DNA of 64,000 nucleotides from Rosistilla ulvae (GCF_007741475.1 NZ_CP036261.1:1426001-1490000), one strand, 5' to 3'; shown: positions 46,170 through 56,786, counted from the stretch's first letter. Notes: generated from the sequence alone by a model not told the origin. Made by a program: numbers and translations.

Positions 46170-47939
46170 ATGGATGAACCGTTAAATCGCAAGCAATCCC
46201 AGCTGCAGACCTGCATCGCCGGACTGTTAGGAATGGGGCTGATGTGGCTCGCTCACCCGCCGGTCGGTTTCAGCTTTCTGGCCTGGATCGCACCGCTGCC
46301 ACTGCTGTCGCTGGTCCATCGCAATCAACCGCTGTTCCGTCGCGATTATGTCTCTCTGTGGCTGATCGGTGCGCTCTTTTGGTTTGTCGCGTTGTCCGGA
46401 ATCCGGCACGCCCACCCGATGCTGATCCCTGCCTGGATCGTGTTGGCGGCGTATCTAGGGATCTACACGCCGCTGTTTGTTGGGCTCACCCGCGTCGCTT
46501 GGCACGGCTGGCGGATGCCGTTGGTCGTCGCGGCCCCGGCGGTCTGGATCGGCTTGGAATTGGCTCGCGGTTACGCCTTGTCGGGCTTCAACGGCGTGAT
46601 GCTTGGGCACACTCAAGCCAACCTGCCCTGGATGCTGCAGATCGCCGACCTCGGTGGAACCTACGCGGTCAGTGCAGTCGTTATGTTCGTCGCCGCAGCC
46701 ATGGCGGTTTGTCTGCATTGCCGACGGTTGTCGGGGACGGAACTGTCGGTCGTTACAGCTCGCCGGCGGCAGGTCCACGCGATCCTCAACGGCTCCGCGG
46801 TGTTGGCCGCGACGTTGGGATACGGTCTGTTTCGGCTGAGCGAAGCCGATACGGTCGTCTCGCCCGAACCGATGTTGAAGGTCGCGCTGGTGCAACGCGA
46901 TGTCGAAGCGGTCTACGAGTACAGCGAGCGGCGCGAGCTGGAGACGGCGCGGAAGTATTTCAGCGGTTCCCGCGATGCGGTGTCGGCCGATCCGGGGGTC
47001 CAGTTGGTCGTCTGGCCCGAGTCGAGCTATACTGCTGCGATGCCGTGGCGGGTGTTGGAGGATGACTTCACGGTTCCCGCCGACGCCGGCGTGACGCGGT
47101 CGGAGATCATCGCGGGGGTTCGCGACAGCCAAAACATATTCCAGCGTCGAGCCGCCGATATCCAGTTGGGACTGACGGCAGCCAGCGGGCGAACGCAGCC
47201 GCCCAGTCTGATGGTCGGCTGCAGCGTGCTGCGGTATGTCGACGGGCCGGTCCAAGCGTTCAGCGGCGTGGTCACGATCGATCCGACGGGCAAAGTCCCC
47301 GCCTGGTACGGCAAGCGTCACTTGGTGATGTTCGGCGAATACATCCCGTTCGCCAATTGGTTTCCCTGGCTGTATACAGTCACGCCGTTGCAGATGGGGG
47401 TCACGCCGGGAGATGCTCCGATTGTCGCGGACGTCAAAGGAGTGAAGGTGCTGCCGAGCGTCTGTTTCGAAACGATGGTCGAGCGGGTGACGAACAGGCA
47501 CCTGCGTCAACTGGCATCCGAAGGGAAGCCGGCCGATCTTGTCGTCAACGTGACCAACGACGGCTGGTTCGACGATTCGGCGATCCTCGAGCATCACCGG
47601 CGTTGCAGCCAATTAGTCGCCGCGGCGCACCACACGCCTGTTCTGATGGCGGCCAACGGTGGCCCAACGGTCTCGATCGACAGCAGCGGCCGAGTCGTGG
47701 GAAGCCTGCCGCACCAGGACGAATCGTTTTTGATCGCCGCTCCGCAACAGGATCCTCGCGTGTCGTTCTATCAACGCGTCGGCGACTGGCCAGCTCGCTT
47801 CGCCACGCTGCTGTGCATCGCTTTGGCGATCTCGGGTTGCCGGGGATGGCGTCGACGGAAAAAGCAGTTGCCGCTGCCAAGCGTCGAATCGCCAGCCGAT
47901 CCGATCGGCGACGCAGGTTCGGAGCCGCCACTCGTTTAA
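46170..47939 (+). CDS. lnt: Apolipoprotein N-acyltransferase
   Basis: 589 residues; typical enzymes have about 500-520. It adds the third acyl chain to lipoproteins in the inner membrane. The N-terminal third is membrane-spanning (FLAWIAPLPLLSLVHRN; the YALSGFNGVMLGHTQANLPW segment). The nitrilase-like domain shows the catalytic triad E284 (VVWPESSY), K382 (WYGKRHLVMFGEYIPFANW) and C432 (LPSVCFETMV), and then NVTNDGWFDDSA. The gene's stop codon lies inside an intergenic palindrome (47934-48016), so its last codons derive from, or abut, that repeat. Confidence 0.95.
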   Translation: MDEPLNRKQSQLQTCIAGLLGMGLMWLAHPPVGFSFLAWIAPLPLLSLVHRNQPLFRRDYVSLWLIGALFWFVALSGIRHAHPMLIPAWIVLAAYLGIYTPLFVGLTRVAWHGWRMPLVVAAPAVWIGLELARGYALSGFNGVMLGHTQANLPWMLQIADLGGTYAVSAVVMFVAAAMAVCLHCRRLSGTELSVVTARRRQVHAILNGSAVLAATLGYGLFRLSEADTVVSPEPMLKVALVQRDVEAVYEYSERRELETARKYFSGSRDAVSADPGVQLVVWPESSYTAAMPWRVLEDDFTVPADAGVTRSEIIAGVRDSQNIFQRRAADIQLGLTAASGRTQPPSLMVGCSVLRYVDGPVQAFSGVVTIDPTGKVPAWYGKRHLVMFGEYIPFANWFPWLYTVTPLQMGVTPGDAPIVADVKGVKVLPSVCFETMVERVTNRHLRQLASEGKPADLVVNVTNDGWFDDSAILEHHRRCSQLVAAAHHTPVLMAANGGPTVSIDSSGRVVGSLPHQDESFLIAAPQQDPRVSFYQRVGDWPARFATLLCIALAISGCRGWRRRKKQLPLPSVESPADPIGDAGSEPPLV

Positions 47940-48016
47940 CCGCGTGGGCATCGCCCCGCGCGTTTCTGAGGTGTCGTTGCGATTGGACGCGCGGCCCGCT
48001 GGGCACGCGGTTAAAC
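47934..48016. repeat. Single copy of the TTTAACCGCG palindromic intergenic repeat
   Basis: GTTTAACCGCGTGGGCATCG at the left and GGGCACGCGGTTAAAC at the right are inverted copies, matching the ends of the tandem units at 31609-32225. The left end overlaps the lnt stop codon (TAA is part of TTTAAC). It lies between convergent lnt and transglutaminase genes and might fold into a terminator-like structure. Confidence 0.8.
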
Positions 48017-48050
48017 GACGGCGTCTGTACGGGCGTGCAGTACGGGCGGA

Positions 48051-51000
48051 TCAGTTGCGGTTGCGGCGGAGGTCCAGCGTCATCGGGAACTCTGGATTGC
48101 ATTCCAATTCCGGCAGCGAAACCTTGCCGCCGGTGTGACCGATCTTGAAGAATCGGGCCGCGCGGCGACTCTCGGCTTCGAACGCGTTGACCGGGAAGCT
48201 CGGCGAGTTCAGGCCGGTCGGATTGCTGACATGATACTGGCAGCCGCCGATCGAACGCTTGTTCCACGAATCGACGAAGTCGAACACTAGCGGCGAATCG
48301 ACTGGGATCGTCGGGTGCAGGCAGCTTGGCGGTTGCCAAGCACGATAGCGGATGCCGGCGACAAATTGCCCTTCGACGCCCGTCGGATGCAGCGGCACGC
48401 GGCGGCCGTTGCATGTCAGCACGTGCCGCGTATCTGTCATGCCCGAGACCTTGACTTGCAGTCGTTCGACCGAGGAATCGACAAATCGAGCGGTTCCGCC
48501 GCCGGCTGCTTCTTCGCCCAGCACGTACCAAGGTTCGATCGCTTTCCGCAGTTCGACGTGAATCGATTGTTGCGTGAATTCGCCCATCACGGGGAAACGG
48601 AATTCTTGATGGGCCCCGAACCATTGGTGTTCGAAATCGAAGCCGCACTCGCGGAGATCGTCGACGACATCGCTGAAGTCCTGCCAAACAAAATGGGGCA
48701 GCATGAAGCGATCGTGCAGTGAGGTGCTCCAGTCGACCAGTTCGGCTTCGTAAGGTTGTTCCCAGAACCGAGCGACCAGGCCGCGGATCAGCAGTTGTTG
48801 CGTCAGGCTCATGCGAGCGTGCGGTGGCATCTCAAAACCGCGGAACTCGACAAGTCCCAGCCGTCCCGTCGCCGAATCGGGCGAATAGAGCTTATCTATG
48901 CAGAACTCGGCTCGATGCGTGTTGCCGGTCACATCGACTAACAGGTGCCGGAAGATCCGATCGACCAACCAAGGCGGAGTCGTTTCGCCCCGGCGAATCT
49001 GGTCGCACGCGATCTTCAGTTCGTAGATCGCGTCGGTACGCGATTCGTCGGCCCGCGGCGCTTGGCTGGTCGGGCCGATGAATTTGCCGCTGAACAGATA
49101 CGACAGCGACGGATGGTTGTGCCAGTAGCTGACGAAACTTTTCAGTAGATCGGGGCGACGAAGGAACGGGCTGTCGGCGGGCGTCTGTCCGCCCAGCACG
49201 ACGTGGTTGCCACCGCCGGTTCCAGTGTGCTGGCCGTCGAGGTCGAACTTCTCGGTTCCCAGTCGCGTGGTTCGTGCATCGTCGTAGACGCCGTTGGTGA
49301 TGTCGACCAATTCGGTCCAGTCCTGAGCCGGATGGACGTTGACTTCGATCACGCCTGGATCGGGAGTCACTCGCATGACTTGCAGTCGCGTGTCGTGCGG
49401 CGGTTGGTAGCCTTCGATCGTGACCGGCAGTTCGAGTTCTTCGGCGGTCGCTTCGATCGCCGAGATCAGTTCCAGGAACGATTCCAAGCGGTCGGTCGGC
49501 GGCAGGAAGACGTGCAGTCGCCCTTCGCGTGCTTCGACGCACAGGGCCGTCGGGACGATTTGTGATTCATCATCGACTTGCGTGTCGACCGACATGTGGT
49601 CGGGGCCGCCTTGATCGTTTCCGCCCGGCGGAATCGCTCCGTTGCTCGGAGAGCCGGCGTTTCCGTTCCTGCCGCCCGCAGCGTGAGCTTGCGAGGTGGG
49701 CGAACCGCCGACGGTGGCAAACTGCTGCACCGGCGTGAGCGCTTCGGTCACGTCGACGCGCATGTTCCCATGGCTGATCGCTTCGGAGACGACATGCCGC
49801 ATATGGCTTTGCCGAATCTGGTCGTTGGTTTGCAGATGCCCAACGGGTTCCATCGGGTCGCGATCGAAGAAGTCCAACGCGTGTTCCGGCTTGTCGACGT
49901 AGGTCAACGATTGCAACGGCAACCGGTAGCCCATCGGCGAATCGCCCGGTAGCAGGAACATCTCGTCGGATCGAACCTTCCACGGTCCGCTGGTCCAGTG
50001 CGGTGAATCGGTCCACCAAACGTGTCGCAGCGGCAGGACAACGCCGACAGCTTCGGTTAGCCCTTGTTCGAAGATCCTCGCGATCCGTTCACGCTCTTCT
50101 TGCGAATCCAGTTTCGAATCGCGGACGTCGACGTTGGTTGGCAGCCGACGTTCGCGCCACATGTAGTACATCGCGTCTTCGTAGCCGCAGGTGACGTGTT
50201 GCGGATTCGCTCCCAATCGCGTCGCCAGTCGCTTTGCAAAACGCTCAGCATCTTCGGCGGTGTGCCCGTAATCGGTTTCGACGTTCGCCAACCAGCGATC
50301 ATCTCGCCAGATCGGTTGGCCATCTTTACGCCAGAAGATCGCCATCGCCCATCGCGGCAACGGTTCGCCGGGGTACCATTTGCCCTGGCCGAAGTGCAGC
50401 ACGCCGCCGCTGCTGAACCGCGACTTCAGCCGCAGCAACAGGTCGTACGAGAGGCCACGTTTGGTTGGCCCGACCGCAGCGGTCTGCCATTCCTCACCAT
50501 CCATGTCGTCGATCGAGACGAAGGTCGGTTCGCCCCCCATCGTCAGGCGGACGTCGCCGCGCTGCAGATGTTCGTCGATCTCATGCCCCAGGGCTTCGAT
50601 GCGGTTCCATTGCGAATCGCTGTAGGGAAGCGTGACGCGCGGATCCTCGTGGATGCGCGTGACCGACATCTTGTGTTCGAACTCGACCTCGCATTCGTCC
50701 AGCGTTCCGGTGATCGGAGCGGCCGATGTTGGTTGAGGCGTACAGGCCAACGGGATGTGCCCCTCGCCAGCGAACAGACCGCTGGTTGGGTCCAGCCCGA
50801 TCCAACCCGCTCCCGGCAGGAAGACCTCCGCCCACGCATGCAGGTCGGTGAAGTCGACTTCGGTTCCCGAGGGGCCGTCGAGCGACTTCTGGTCGGCTTT
50901 TAATTGGATCAGATAACCCGAAACGAATCGGGCCGCGAAGCCGAGCTGACGCAGCAGTTGTACCAACAACCAACCGCTGTCACGACACGAACCGCTCTGC

Positions 51001-51524
51001 AGCGTCAGCGTTTGCTCGGGTGATTGGACGCCCGGTTCCATGCGGAGCGTATAAGCAATGTGGCTCTGAAGTTTGCTGTTCAAATCGACAAGAAAGTCGA
51101 TCGTGCGGCGTGGTTCGTAGTTCAGCGAGCTGAGGAACGCATGTACCTTGGGCCCGGCGTCGCCGCGTTGCAGATAGGGACGCAGTTCTTCGAGCGACTG
51201 GTCGTCGTAGGTGAACGGGTATTCGGTCGCTTCGGGTTCCAGGAAGAAATCGAACGGATTGACGACAGTCATCGTGGCGACGACGTCGACTTCGACCTTA
51301 AATTCTTCGACTTGTTCGTTGAAGACGCAGCGGGCCAGGTAGTTGCCGAAAGGATCCTGTTGCCAGTTCAGATAGTGATCCGCCGGAGTGACCTTCAGCG
51401 AATAGCTGTTGATCGGCGTCCGGCTGTGGGCGGCCGGCCGCAGACGGATCACCTGTGGTCCCAGATTGATCGTGCGGTCGTATCGGTAGATCGTTTGATG
51501 GTTGAGAGAAACGCGGATGGTCAT
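48051..51524 (-). CDS. Large transglutaminase-like protein with DUF2126 domain
   Basis: 1157 residues. Residues 1-~290 comprise the bacterial transglutaminase N-terminal domain (VSLNHQTIYRYDRTINLGPQ) and a papain-like transglutaminase core with catalytic C180 (SGSCRDSGWL), H229 (DLHAWAEVFL) and D245 (GLDPTSG). The remaining ~860 residues are DUF2126 (MGGEPTFVSIDDMDGEEWQT, KWYPGEPLPRWAM, GTGGGNHVVLGGQTPADSPF). An insert near residues 610-640 is Gly/Asn-rich. It is the third gene of the ATP-grasp/alpha-E/transglutaminase set, predicted to make or process peptide-like bonds; the substrate is unknown. Confidence 0.93.
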   Translation of the reverse strand: MTIRVSLNHQTIYRYDRTINLGPQVIRLRPAAHSRTPINSYSLKVTPADHYLNWQQDPFGNYLARCVFNEQVEEFKVEVDVVATMTVVNPFDFFLEPEATEYPFTYDDQSLEELRPYLQRGDAGPKVHAFLSSLNYEPRRTIDFLVDLNSKLQSHIAYTLRMEPGVQSPEQTLTLQSGSCRDSGWLLVQLLRQLGFAARFVSGYLIQLKADQKSLDGPSGTEVDFTDLHAWAEVFLPGAGWIGLDPTSGLFAGEGHIPLACTPQPTSAAPITGTLDECEVEFEHKMSVTRIHEDPRVTLPYSDSQWNRIEALGHEIDEHLQRGDVRLTMGGEPTFVSIDDMDGEEWQTAAVGPTKRGLSYDLLLRLKSRFSSGGVLHFGQGKWYPGEPLPRWAMAIFWRKDGQPIWRDDRWLANVETDYGHTAEDAERFAKRLATRLGANPQHVTCGYEDAMYYMWRERRLPTNVDVRDSKLDSQEERERIARIFEQGLTEAVGVVLPLRHVWWTDSPHWTSGPWKVRSDEMFLLPGDSPMGYRLPLQSLTYVDKPEHALDFFDRDPMEPVGHLQTNDQIRQSHMRHVVSEAISHGNMRVDVTEALTPVQQFATVGGSPTSQAHAAGGRNGNAGSPSNGAIPPGGNDQGGPDHMSVDTQVDDESQIVPTALCVEAREGRLHVFLPPTDRLESFLELISAIEATAEELELPVTIEGYQPPHDTRLQVMRVTPDPGVIEVNVHPAQDWTELVDITNGVYDDARTTRLGTEKFDLDGQHTGTGGGNHVVLGGQTPADSPFLRRPDLLKSFVSYWHNHPSLSYLFSGKFIGPTSQAPRADESRTDAIYELKIACDQIRRGETTPPWLVDRIFRHLLVDVTGNTHRAEFCIDKLYSPDSATGRLGLVEFRGFEMPPHARMSLTQQLLIRGLVARFWEQPYEAELVDWSTSLHDRFMLPHFVWQDFSDVVDDLRECGFDFEHQWFGAHQEFRFPVMGEFTQQSIHVELRKAIEPWYVLGEEAAGGGTARFVDSSVERLQVKVSGMTDTRHVLTCNGRRVPLHPTGVEGQFVAGIRYRAWQPPSCLHPTIPVDSPLVFDFVDSWNKRSIGGCQYHVSNPTGLNSPSFPVNAFEAESRRAARFFKIGHTGGKVSLPELECNPEFPMTLDLRRNRN

Positions 51525-51701
51525 GAGTGGCCTAGCCTAGATGTTGGCATGCTGTCAGGGAAACTCGCGCATCCGTGTCTCTCGAATTTCGATAAATAAT
51601 CGATGAAAAGATCAAAAAGTCGATTCATCCAAGAACCGAACAGATGCGATTACCTGTGAAGTAACGCCGGGCCACAAGTTCCGCCAAACATCGTGCCTAC
51701 A

Positions 51702-52658
51702 TTACTCTACTCGCATCGGCACTGTGAAAAAGTCTTCGTGAATCGCATTCCCGACATTGTTCACGCGGGTCTGGAAGTCGTCGATAAATTCGTGCATCCC
51801 CTGATCAATGATTTCTTCGATACTCATGTAATCAAATTCTGAACTTAATCGCCCGATCAGCTGTTCGGACCTCAAGCGGAACGTGCCGGGGCGGCTGCCG
51901 GTGATTTCCATCAGCGAATGCTGGGCTCCGATCAGACAAAATCGGATCGAGCGAGGGAAGTGGCGGTCGAGGATCAGGAATTGGGCGACGTTGTTCGGCT
52001 CGATCGCTCCATAGACGCGGCGGTACATCTCCAACGCACTATTGGAACGCAGCAGCGCCGACCAGCGGACGACGTCCAGCGACGTCCCCACATCCTCGGC
52101 TTTAGGCAGCAGCAGATAATACTGCACGTCGGCGATTCGCGAGATCTTGTCGGCTCTTTCCAGCAGCCGCCCCATGCGAAGGAAGTGCCATGCTTCGCCG
52201 TGCGACATCGTCGTGTATGTGGTTCCCACCAGGGTGTGGCTGGCGTTGCGGACCTCGGCGCAGAAGCTGACCGGATCGTACAGGATGCTGCTGTCGTTGA
52301 CTGCGTTTCGCAGCATCAAATAGAAGCGATTGACATGTTCCCACATCGGGCTGGTGATCGTTTCGCGGATCGTTCGGGCGTTTTCACGCGCCAACATCAC
52401 GCACGACATGATCGAATTGGGATTGTCGCGATCGAACGCCAAGAACTTCAGCACGTTCTCGCGCGATGCGGTGTCGTAGTTCTTTTTGAACAGGTCGTAA
52501 TCGCCGGTGGTGAAGACCAGCGGTTCCCATTGGTTCACGAATGGGCTGCTGTCGCCGAGCGTGAGGTTGTAGTTGACGTCGATGAACCGCGCCACATTTT
52601 CGGCCCGTTCGACCATTCGGCTCATCCAATAAACTGAATTCGCAACGCGACTTAACAT
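51702..52658 (-). CDS. Alpha-E domain protein (DUF403)
   Basis: 318 residues, all-helical. The N-terminus MLSRVANSVYWMSRMVERAE is the family hallmark, and NVARFIDVNYNL follows. Conserved internal segments include MSHGEAWHFLRMGRLLERAD. The protein has no known catalytic activity and always accompanies the circularly permuted ATP-grasp gene (here 201 bp upstream) and transglutaminase-like genes. The gap of 177 bp to the transglutaminase gene is longer than is usual for one operon, so internal promoters are possible. Confidence 0.93.
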   Translation of the reverse strand: MLSRVANSVYWMSRMVERAENVARFIDVNYNLTLGDSSPFVNQWEPLVFTTGDYDLFKKNYDTASRENVLKFLAFDRDNPNSIMSCVMLARENARTIRETITSPMWEHVNRFYLMLRNAVNDSSILYDPVSFCAEVRNASHTLVGTTYTTMSHGEAWHFLRMGRLLERADKISRIADVQYYLLLPKAEDVGTSLDVVRWSALLRSNSALEMYRRVYGAIEPNNVAQFLILDRHFPRSIRFCLIGAQHSLMEITGSRPGTFRLRSEQLIGRLSSEFDYMSIEEIIDQGMHEFIDDFQTRVNNVGNAIHEDFFTVPMRVE

Positions 52659-52859
52659 GATTGATGTGCCTCATTGTTAAGTGGTGTCGTTGTCGTACGG
52701 GGAGACATCCCAGACACGCCGAGCAGGACCGATCGAACGTAATAAAAACTCACTATTCCGCCACTTTCGAAGGTTGAAACTTCTGCACCAATAAAATGAA
52801 CTGTATCCCGCTGGAACGCCAAACCGATCGCCCGTAGCGATCGGCCCGGTTCAGCGATC

Positions 52860-54383
52860 TTAAGATTGACTTTGCGATTGAACCTGCGGAGCGCTCGGTT
52901 CGGATGAAATCGTCTGCGGAGCGGGCTGAGCCTGCGGGTCCGATTTGTTTTCCATCACCCAGGTATCCTTGCTGCCGCCACCCTGAGACGAATTGACGAT
53001 CATCGACCCCTCGGTCAACGCCACGCGGGTCAAGCCGCCAGGCATCACGTAAATGTCTTCGCCGCAGAGGACAAAGGGGCGCAGGTCGACGTGCCGCGGT
53101 TGCAAGCGTTCGTCGACCAAGGTCGGAACCGTCGATAGGTTTAACATCGGCTGGGCGATGTAGTTCCGTGGGTTCGCATTGATTAGATCGACGTATTTCG
53201 CCTGTTCTTCTCGTGTCGATTGCGGGCCCATCAAGATTCCGTAGCCCCCCGATTCATTGGTCGGTTTAACGACGAGTTTGTCGAGGTTGGCCAGGACGTG
53301 TTGGCGATGTTTGTCGTCGGAGCAGACGTAGGTCGGAACGTTTTGCAGGATCGCGTCTTCGTCTAGGTAATATTTGATGATCTCGGGGACGTAGGCGTAG
53401 ATCGCTTTATCGTCCGCGACGCCCGTACCCGGCGCGTTGGCCAGCGTGACGCGTCCGGCGCGGTAGACATCGATCAGCCCCGGCACGCCCAGGCAGGAAT
53501 CTTTACGGAAACACTTCGGATCCAGGAAGTCGTCGTCGATGCGGCGGTAGATCACGTCGACGCGTTGCAGTCCCTGCGTCGTCCGCATGTGGACGTAGCC
53601 GTTTTCGACGACCAGGTCGGAGCCTTGGACCAGTTGGATTCCCATCTGTTGAGCAAGAAACGTGTGCTCGTAGTAGGCGGAGTTGTACGACCCGGGAGTC
53701 AGGACGACGGCGGTCGGGGCGATCGTTCCCGGAGGGGCGCACTGCAGCAGCGTTTTGAGCAATTGTTCGGAATATTCTTCGACCGGGCGGACCGCAATCC
53801 CTTCGAAGACCTGCGGAAACGTCCGCTTCATCACCTCGCGATTTTCCAGCACGTACGAGACGCCCGAGGGGCAGCGAAGGTTGTCTTCCAAGACATAGAT
53901 CGTACCGTCGGCGTCGCGAACTAGATCGACCCCCGAGATGTGGCACCAAACTCTTTTGGCCGGGCTGAAGCCGCGCATCTGAGGCCGCAAAGTTCCCGCA
54001 GAAGCCAATAACTCCTCCGGTATCACCTTGTCGTGTAGGATGTCCTGTTCGTTATAAATATCGTCCAGGAACAGATTTAAAGCGCGAATCCGCTGCTTCA
54101 GTCCCGCTTCGACATGGGTCCATTCGTTCCCATCGATGATTCGGGGAAGGACGTCAAACGGCCAAACTTTTTCTCGGCCATCGGCGTGTCCGTAGACGTT
54201 AAAAGTGATCCCCATGTTGCGGAGGGCGTGTTCGGCCGATGTCTGCCGTCGCCCCAATTCACCCGCCTGCAACTTGCCTAGCTTTTGCACGTAACGCGCA
54301 CAGCAATCGCGAGCTTCTCCGTCGGAGGTGAACATTTCATCGTACGCACTGCCACAAGGATAAGATTCTGATGCGTTAATCAC
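52860..54383 (-). CDS. Circularly permuted ATP-grasp type 2 protein (DUF404/DUF407)
   Basis: 507 residues. The family signature is clear: [74 protein letters not shown]-like [20 protein letters not shown], and the C-terminal [20 protein letters not shown] with [20 protein letters not shown]. Permuted ATP-grasp enzymes are predicted amidoligases that use ATP to form peptide bonds. The start is ATG at 54383. The C-terminal Gln/Pro/Ser tail is low complexity. First gene of the triad on the minus strand. Confidence 0.94.
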   Translation of the reverse strand: MINASESYPCGSAYDEMFTSDGEARDCCARYVQKLGKLQAGELGRRQTSAEHALRNMGITFNVYGHADGREKVWPFDVLPRIIDGNEWTHVEAGLKQRIRALNLFLDDIYNEQDILHDKVIPEELLASAGTLRPQMRGFSPAKRVWCHISGVDLVRDADGTIYVLEDNLRCPSGVSYVLENREVMKRTFPQVFEGIAVRPVEEYSEQLLKTLLQCAPPGTIAPTAVVLTPGSYNSAYYEHTFLAQQMGIQLVQGSDLVVENGYVHMRTTQGLQRVDVIYRRIDDDFLDPKCFRKDSCLGVPGLIDVYRAGRVTLANAPGTGVADDKAIYAYVPEIIKYYLDEDAILQNVPTYVCSDDKHRQHVLANLDKLVVKPTNESGGYGILMGPQSTREEQAKYVDLINANPRNYIAQPMLNLSTVPTLVDERLQPRHVDLRPFVLCGEDIYVMPGGLTRVALTEGSMIVNSSQGGGSKDTWVMENKSDPQAQPAPQTISSEPSAPQVQSQSQS

Positions 54384-54922
54384 GTCGCCTCACATGTCGA
54401 TTAAATAAAGAGAGTTTGAAAAGGTAGCAAATCGCATGCCAATCCCGTTAGCGTTGCGATAGTGCAAACCAACGCGCGGCGGATGACTACAATCTAGGCG
54501 TTGTCGGCCTGGAAAGTAAGCAGGTGGGTTCCCTGCCGACCGGCCCATCTTTCACCCACTGCTGGGACGAGGTTGTCCTGTTTCGATGCCGTAGGGGTGG
54601 CGCGGGGGAATCTGTTCGCAATGCTGCGAGTTTGCCAGTTGTATCGAGGATGCTGTCGCTTCCGACTGTAGCTTGCCCGTTTTGTCGATTTGAAAAAAAG
54701 GGGGGGGTTAGGAGCGACCGCGGCTTGCTCGGAGACCGAATTCCAAACTGGTGAAAGCTTTCATGGCCAACTTGTCTGGTCGTATGAAGTGCTCGCCAAC
54801 ATTGGGTCACGAATCGCCCTCTAATCGTGATGTCGTCGCGTCCGAACGCGAAACGCACGAAGCATTTCAATGGACTGCGATCGCATCGAAGCGATCGGCA
54901 ACGGGTTAGAAGGAGTCTAACA
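54384..54922. other. Divergent intergenic region without a recognised gene
   Basis: 539 bp between the leftward ATP-grasp gene and the rightward BBP7-like gene. It should hold both promoters. The only odd feature is an A7-G8 homopolymer junction near 54693-54708. Frames on both strands have no domain match and I do not call them. Confidence 0.45.
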
Positions 54923-56704
54923 GTGAGAACCAACATCATACGAAGTATGCTCTTGATACTTCCTTTTGGTCTGAGCAGCGTCGCTCAGGCGCAATACGGC
55001 GGCTACTCCGCATCGGCTTACAACAGCTATTCCGCTCAACCGAGCGCGGTACCTGTGCATCCAAGTTTGCAGGCGCGGCAAGCTCCGGCGCAACCCGCTG
55101 CGCCGACCTACGCGACGCAACAGCCTGGCTACGCCGCACCAAGCCCTAACTACGGCGGACCTCAAGCCAACTACGCCGCGCCGCAGCCCAACTATGCTCC
55201 GCCGCAAGCGAATTACAGCTACCAACCGCCGCAGAGCTTCCGCACCGTCGCTCAACACAACGGTGGCTATGAATCGATCGCTGCACCCCAGCCGACTCCG
55301 GCCGCGATGCAGGGAGGGCATGCCCCCGAACAAGTCCTGACCCCCGAAAGCTATTCGACGGGCCAACCGGTTTCGCAACCGATGAACTATGCATCGGGCG
55401 ATCCGAACTGCTCGACCTGCAATCAATCGGTCGGCAGCGGCGCAACGTACAGCTATGCTCAGCCCAACATCTACGTTCAAGCGGCCGGTGCGCCGTCGTG
55501 CGGCGGCAGCTGTGAAACGTCTTATGGTTCGGCGGGCAGCTGCGGTCCGGCCTGTTATTCCGAACCGGTTGCGTTGAGCCCTTGGTTCGGCGGCATGAGC
55601 ATGTTGTTCTTGACCCGCGACGATAACTACGATCGCCCGTTGGTCTTCGACGACGCGATGCCTTCGACAACTCGTTTGTCGGCACGCGATGCGGAACTCG
55701 ATTTCGCCCTGGGATACGATGTTACCGTCGGTCGTTACTTGGGATGTGGTCAGTACGCCGTATCGGCAACCTGGTTGCACATCGAAAACGATGAAGGTGA
55801 CCAATCGGTGATGCCACCAGCGGCTGGCGGATATCGTGCGAACTTCCGCAACTGGGATCGCATCTACTTCGATCAGAACAACGACGGGATGCACACCGAT
55901 TCCGGTATGCCTGCGACCGACGAGAGCGTCTACGCTCACTTCGATCGCGCCGAAAGCTACCGCGTGCGACGCGACGCTTCGTATTACGGCTTGGAATTGA
56001 ATCTGACCGGCTTCGGCATCGGTGGTGCCGCTCGAGCGGGACGTCCATCGTGCGGCGGCAGCTGTGGCAGCGATCCCTGCTGCCCACCAACCGGTTGTGG
56101 TGGTCTGTGTGGCCCAATGGTTCCAGCCTGCGGTGCTCGGTTGCAAATGAGCTGGACTACCGGTTTGCGTTGGTTCCACTTCGAGGACGAGATGTCCTTC
56201 AGCGCTCGCACCGAACGCTACCCTGCGGCACCTGCGATGATTGAAACCGTCGCCTACGATGTCGACGCCCAAAACGAATTGTTCGGTTGGCAATTGGGTG
56301 GCAAGCTGGCCTATTGCTTGGGCAGCCGCACCAGCCTCTACGCCGGCGGTAAGATCGGTTGGTACGCAAATGATGCCTCGCTGCGTCAACGCTTCCATTC
56401 GGAAAGCATGCCGGCACGTGTGACCGACAACGGAGCCTATCCATCCTTCGCAAACCAATCGGTCTCTCGCGACTACAGCGACACCGTTTTGGCGACCTTG
56501 GCCGAAATCGACCTTGGCATCGGATATCGAATCTGCGATTGTTGGACCGTTCGCGGTGGATATCGCATGTTGGCCGCCGGTGGCGTCGCAACGGCGATCG
56601 ACAACATCTCGGAAAACCCAGCCAACCTGGGAGCCCAGAACGTTTGGGCCGACAGCAACCTCGTCCTGCACGGTGGTTACGTTGGTGTAGATTACAACTG
56701 GTAG
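54923..56704 (+). CDS. BBP7-family outer-membrane beta-barrel protein with Tyr/Pro/Gln/Asn repeats
   Basis: 593 residues. A signal peptide ends LSSVAQA. Residues ~25-130 are a low-complexity region with repeats such as NYGGPQANYAAPQPNYAPPQ, probably an extended surface or periplasmic linker. Cys-rich patches follow (PSCGGSCETSYGSAGSCGPAC). The rest is the barrel, starting SPWFGGMSMLFLTRDDNYDR and ending LVLHGGYVGVDYNW, with a terminal aromatic as in outer-membrane proteins. A second Cys cluster (CGGSCGSDPCCPPTGCGGLC) sits in a loop. GTG at 54923 is chosen because AGGAG lies 7 bases upstream; the open frame to 54827 is unsupported. Confidence 0.87.
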   Translation: MRTNIIRSMLLILPFGLSSVAQAQYGGYSASAYNSYSAQPSAVPVHPSLQARQAPAQPAAPTYATQQPGYAAPSPNYGGPQANYAAPQPNYAPPQANYSYQPPQSFRTVAQHNGGYESIAAPQPTPAAMQGGHAPEQVLTPESYSTGQPVSQPMNYASGDPNCSTCNQSVGSGATYSYAQPNIYVQAAGAPSCGGSCETSYGSAGSCGPACYSEPVALSPWFGGMSMLFLTRDDNYDRPLVFDDAMPSTTRLSARDAELDFALGYDVTVGRYLGCGQYAVSATWLHIENDEGDQSVMPPAAGGYRANFRNWDRIYFDQNNDGMHTDSGMPATDESVYAHFDRAESYRVRRDASYYGLELNLTGFGIGGAARAGRPSCGGSCGSDPCCPPTGCGGLCGPMVPACGARLQMSWTTGLRWFHFEDEMSFSARTERYPAAPAMIETVAYDVDAQNELFGWQLGGKLAYCLGSRTSLYAGGKIGWYANDASLRQRFHSESMPARVTDNGAYPSFANQSVSRDYSDTVLATLAEIDLGIGYRICDCWTVRGGYRMLAAGGVATAIDNISENPANLGAQNVWADSNLVLHGGYVGVDYNW

Positions 56705-56786
56705 CGATTTCGGTCGCTGCCAATGGCGATGACCGGCGCGCTAATGTGGGACTTGTTTCCACCAGAGTGCGCCGCCGCTGCAAGAA

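Noticed and set aside
54693-54708. A7-G8 homopolymer junction as a phase-variation tract
   Set aside because: It lies in noncoding DNA about 215 bp before the next start codon, with no clear promoter overlap.
54917-56671. 584-codon minus-strand frame opposite the BBP7-like gene
   Set aside because: The plus strand has a signal peptide, a good Shine-Dalgarno sequence and a barrel; the antisense frame has none and looks like a high-GC shadow.
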